Source: Flavobacterium stagni (GTDB taxonomy: Bacteria > Bacteroidota > Bacteroidia > Flavobacteriales > Flavobacteriaceae). Taken from it: 64,000 nucleotides of DNA. Of the stretch, positions 62,786-64,000 are shown piece after piece. Every line of letters starts with the position of its first letter. Position 1 is the stretch's first letter. The DNA lies in NCBI RefSeq assembly GCF_004122105.1, contig NZ_SBKN01000003.1, forward strand, positions 186,001-250,000. Direction: 5' to 3'. Below the pieces are notes generated by a model. That model did not search any database and had not been told where the DNA came from. It saw only the letters and a list, made by a program, of their open reading frames with translations. Position numbers and translations under genes: made by a program.

Positions 62786-64000
62786 ATGGCTCCAATTAAA
62801 ATATTATGGGTAGACGACGAAATCGATTTGTTAAAACCCCATATCCTATTCTTAGAGAAAAAAAATTACGAAGTCACCACCTGTAACAATGGTCGAGATG
62901 CTTTAGATATATTCAACGAACAAAATTTTGATATTGTTTTTTTGGATGAAAATATGCCCGGAATATCCGGTCTAGAAGTCCTTTCAGAAATGAAAGAAAA
63001 GAAGTCAACTCCTGTAATCATGATCACCAAAAGTGAGGAGGAATATATTATGGAAGAAGCGATTGGTTCCAAAATCGCTGATTATTTAATTAAACCAGTT
63101 AATCCCAATCAAATTCTTTTAAGTTTAAAAAAGAATTTGGATCATTCCCGTCTGGTTTCTGAAAAGACAACCTTGGATTATCAGAAGGAATTTCGAAAAA
63201 TTGCCATGGATATGGGTATGGCCAATTCTTATGAAGATTGGGTAGAAGTCTATAAAAAATTGTTGTTTTGGGAAATTGAATTGGAGCATACTGAAGACTC
63301 TAATTTGACTAATATTTTGGAATCCCAAAAACAAGAAGCGAATTTTCAATTTGGGAAGTTTATTGAGCGAAATTACGAAGATTGGTTTGATCCCAAAGGA
63401 GATAAACCCATCTTATCGCATACCTTATTTCGTGAATTGGTGGTTCCCGAATTGGTAAAAAAAGACAAACCTGTATTGTTCATTGTTATAGATAACATGC
63501 GCTATGATCAATGGAAAGCCATGGAGTCATCAGTAAACACTTATTATAAAGTGGAAAAGGAAGTCCCCTACTTTGCTATGCTTCCTACTGCAACCCAATA
63601 TGCAAGAAATGCCATTTTCTCGGGTTTGCTCCCTATTGAAATGGAAAAGCAATTTCCACAATATTGGAAGAACGATATTGATGAAGGTGGGAAAAATAAT
63701 TTTGAAGCAGAATTTTTAACAGCGCATCTCAAACGATTAGGCCTTAACTTAAAACAAGATTATTTTAAAATCACGAATTTTCAATCGGGTAAAAAGTTGG
63801 CCGAAAACTTCCGCGGATTAAAAGACAATCAATTGGTTACTGTGGTTTATAATTTTGTGGACATGCTGTCCCATGCGAAAACGGATATGGATGTGGTCAA
63901 AGAATTGGCTTCTGACGATAAAGCCTACCGATCATTAACCTTGAGTTGGTTTAAAAATTCGCCACTTCTCGAAATCATACAACAAGCCCAAAAGTTAGGA
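62786..64000 (+). CDS. porX: T9SS response regulator PorX (receiver plus PglZ domain), 3' end outside window
   Basis: The frame is open from the ATG to the window end (405 codons). Residues 1-125 are a receiver (WVDDEID, phospho-acceptor Asp54 in IVFLDENMPG, Lys in YLIKPVNP). A helical linker follows, and from about 205 the alkaline-phosphatase-like PglZ domain begins (DKPVLFIVIDNMRYDQWKAM, LPTATQYARNAIFSGLLP, YNFVDMLSHAKTDMD). This combination is PorX, which with PorY controls type IX secretion; its PglZ domain has been reported to hydrolyse oligonucleotides. It supports a T9SS-bearing gliding or secreting Bacteroidete. Not in an operon with any gene seen here. Confidence 0.93.
   Translation, partial: MAPIKILWVDDEIDLLKPHILFLEKKNYEVTTCNNGRDALDIFNEQNFDIVFLDENMPGISGLEVLSEMKEKKSTPVIMITKSEEEYIMEEAIGSKIADYLIKPVNPNQILLSLKKNLDHSRLVSEKTTLDYQKEFRKIAMDMGMANSYEDWVEVYKKLLFWEIELEHTEDSNLTNILESQKQEANFQFGKFIERNYEDWFDPKGDKPILSHTLFRELVVPELVKKDKPVLFIVIDNMRYDQWKAMESSVNTYYKVEKEVPYFAMLPTATQYARNAIFSGLLPIEMEKQFPQYWKNDIDEGGKNNFEAEFLTAHLKRLGLNLKQDYFKITNFQSGKKLAENFRGLKDNQLVTVVYNFVDMLSHAKTDMDVVKELASDDKAYRSLTLSWFKNSPLLEIIQQAQKLG

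Noticed and set aside
1..64000. tRNA, rRNA, riboswitch or prophage genes
   Set aside because: Intergenic regions were read for cloverleaf ends, conserved RNA cores and phage genes; none was recognisable.

Overview
The window looks like chromosomal DNA of a Flavobacteriaceae member, most probably Flavobacterium or a close relative. It is AT-rich. Many upstream regions carry the Bacteroidetes -7 box TAnnTTTG. Family content is typical of the group: a PorX-type type IX secretion (T9SS) regulator, a T9SS sorting domain, a DUF4270 lipoprotein, an OprF-like OmpA protein, a LytS/LytTR pair and RND pumps fused to a TolC-like domain. Nearly all the sequence is coding. I see no tRNA, rRNA, CRISPR array, prophage or complete insertion sequence.

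Layout. (1) 1-6052: heavy-metal RND efflux pump fused to an outer-membrane factor, its adaptor, a ferritin-like/VIT1 iron exporter and a small membrane protein. (2) 6099-11667: housekeeping genes (small conserved protein, OmpA/OprF, acyl-CoA thioesterase, MscS channel, small membrane protein, SF2 helicase). (3) 11896-21820: a five-gene Pel-like exopolysaccharide operon with PelF-like glycosyltransferase, PelG-like transporter, GH114/PelA-like hydrolase, an unrecognised polytopic membrane protein and a 1317-residue lipoprotein joining a PelA-type deacetylase, a TPR-like region and a PelB-like beta-barrel. This is the best candidate for an undescribed variant system. (4) 21874-23046: a T9SS cargo gene that has lost its 5' part. 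(5) 23049-25560: cNMP/CBS/DUF294 protein plus a DnaQ-like exonuclease. (6) 25606-29968: fructan/sucrose cassette (GH32, sugar porter, fructokinase, SGNH hydrolase).

(7) 30026-40982, all on the minus strand: a short-chain carboxylate regulon with porin, MFS symporter, two small membrane proteins, a transporter-histidine kinase, a stand-alone receiver, a PrpE-like ligase and acetyl-CoA synthetase. A domesticated-looking zinc-ribbon/HTH protein lies upstream. (8) 41283-44731: DoxX-like membrane protein and a TPR hybrid kinase. (9) 44955-51705: an envelope cluster (outer-membrane protein, DUF4270, second outer-membrane protein, kelch lipoprotein, DUF4907) with a LytS/LytTR two-component pair. (10) 51815-60803: an aromatic-acid operon. 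Its ligase, CoA-ester monooxygenase/reductase, thioesterase, gentisate-type dioxygenase, fumarylacetoacetase-family hydrolase and maleate isomerase together predict aryl acid to aryl-CoA to a gentisate-like diol to maleylpyruvate to maleate plus pyruvate to fumarate. A flavin reductase and a nitrilase lie in the same operon, and its gaps hold three different repeat elements. (11) 60845-64000: archaemetzincin-like lipoprotein, penicillin-recognising serine hydrolase and PorX (cut by the window end).

Protein families were assigned from visible motifs and remembered family architecture. No database search was possible.
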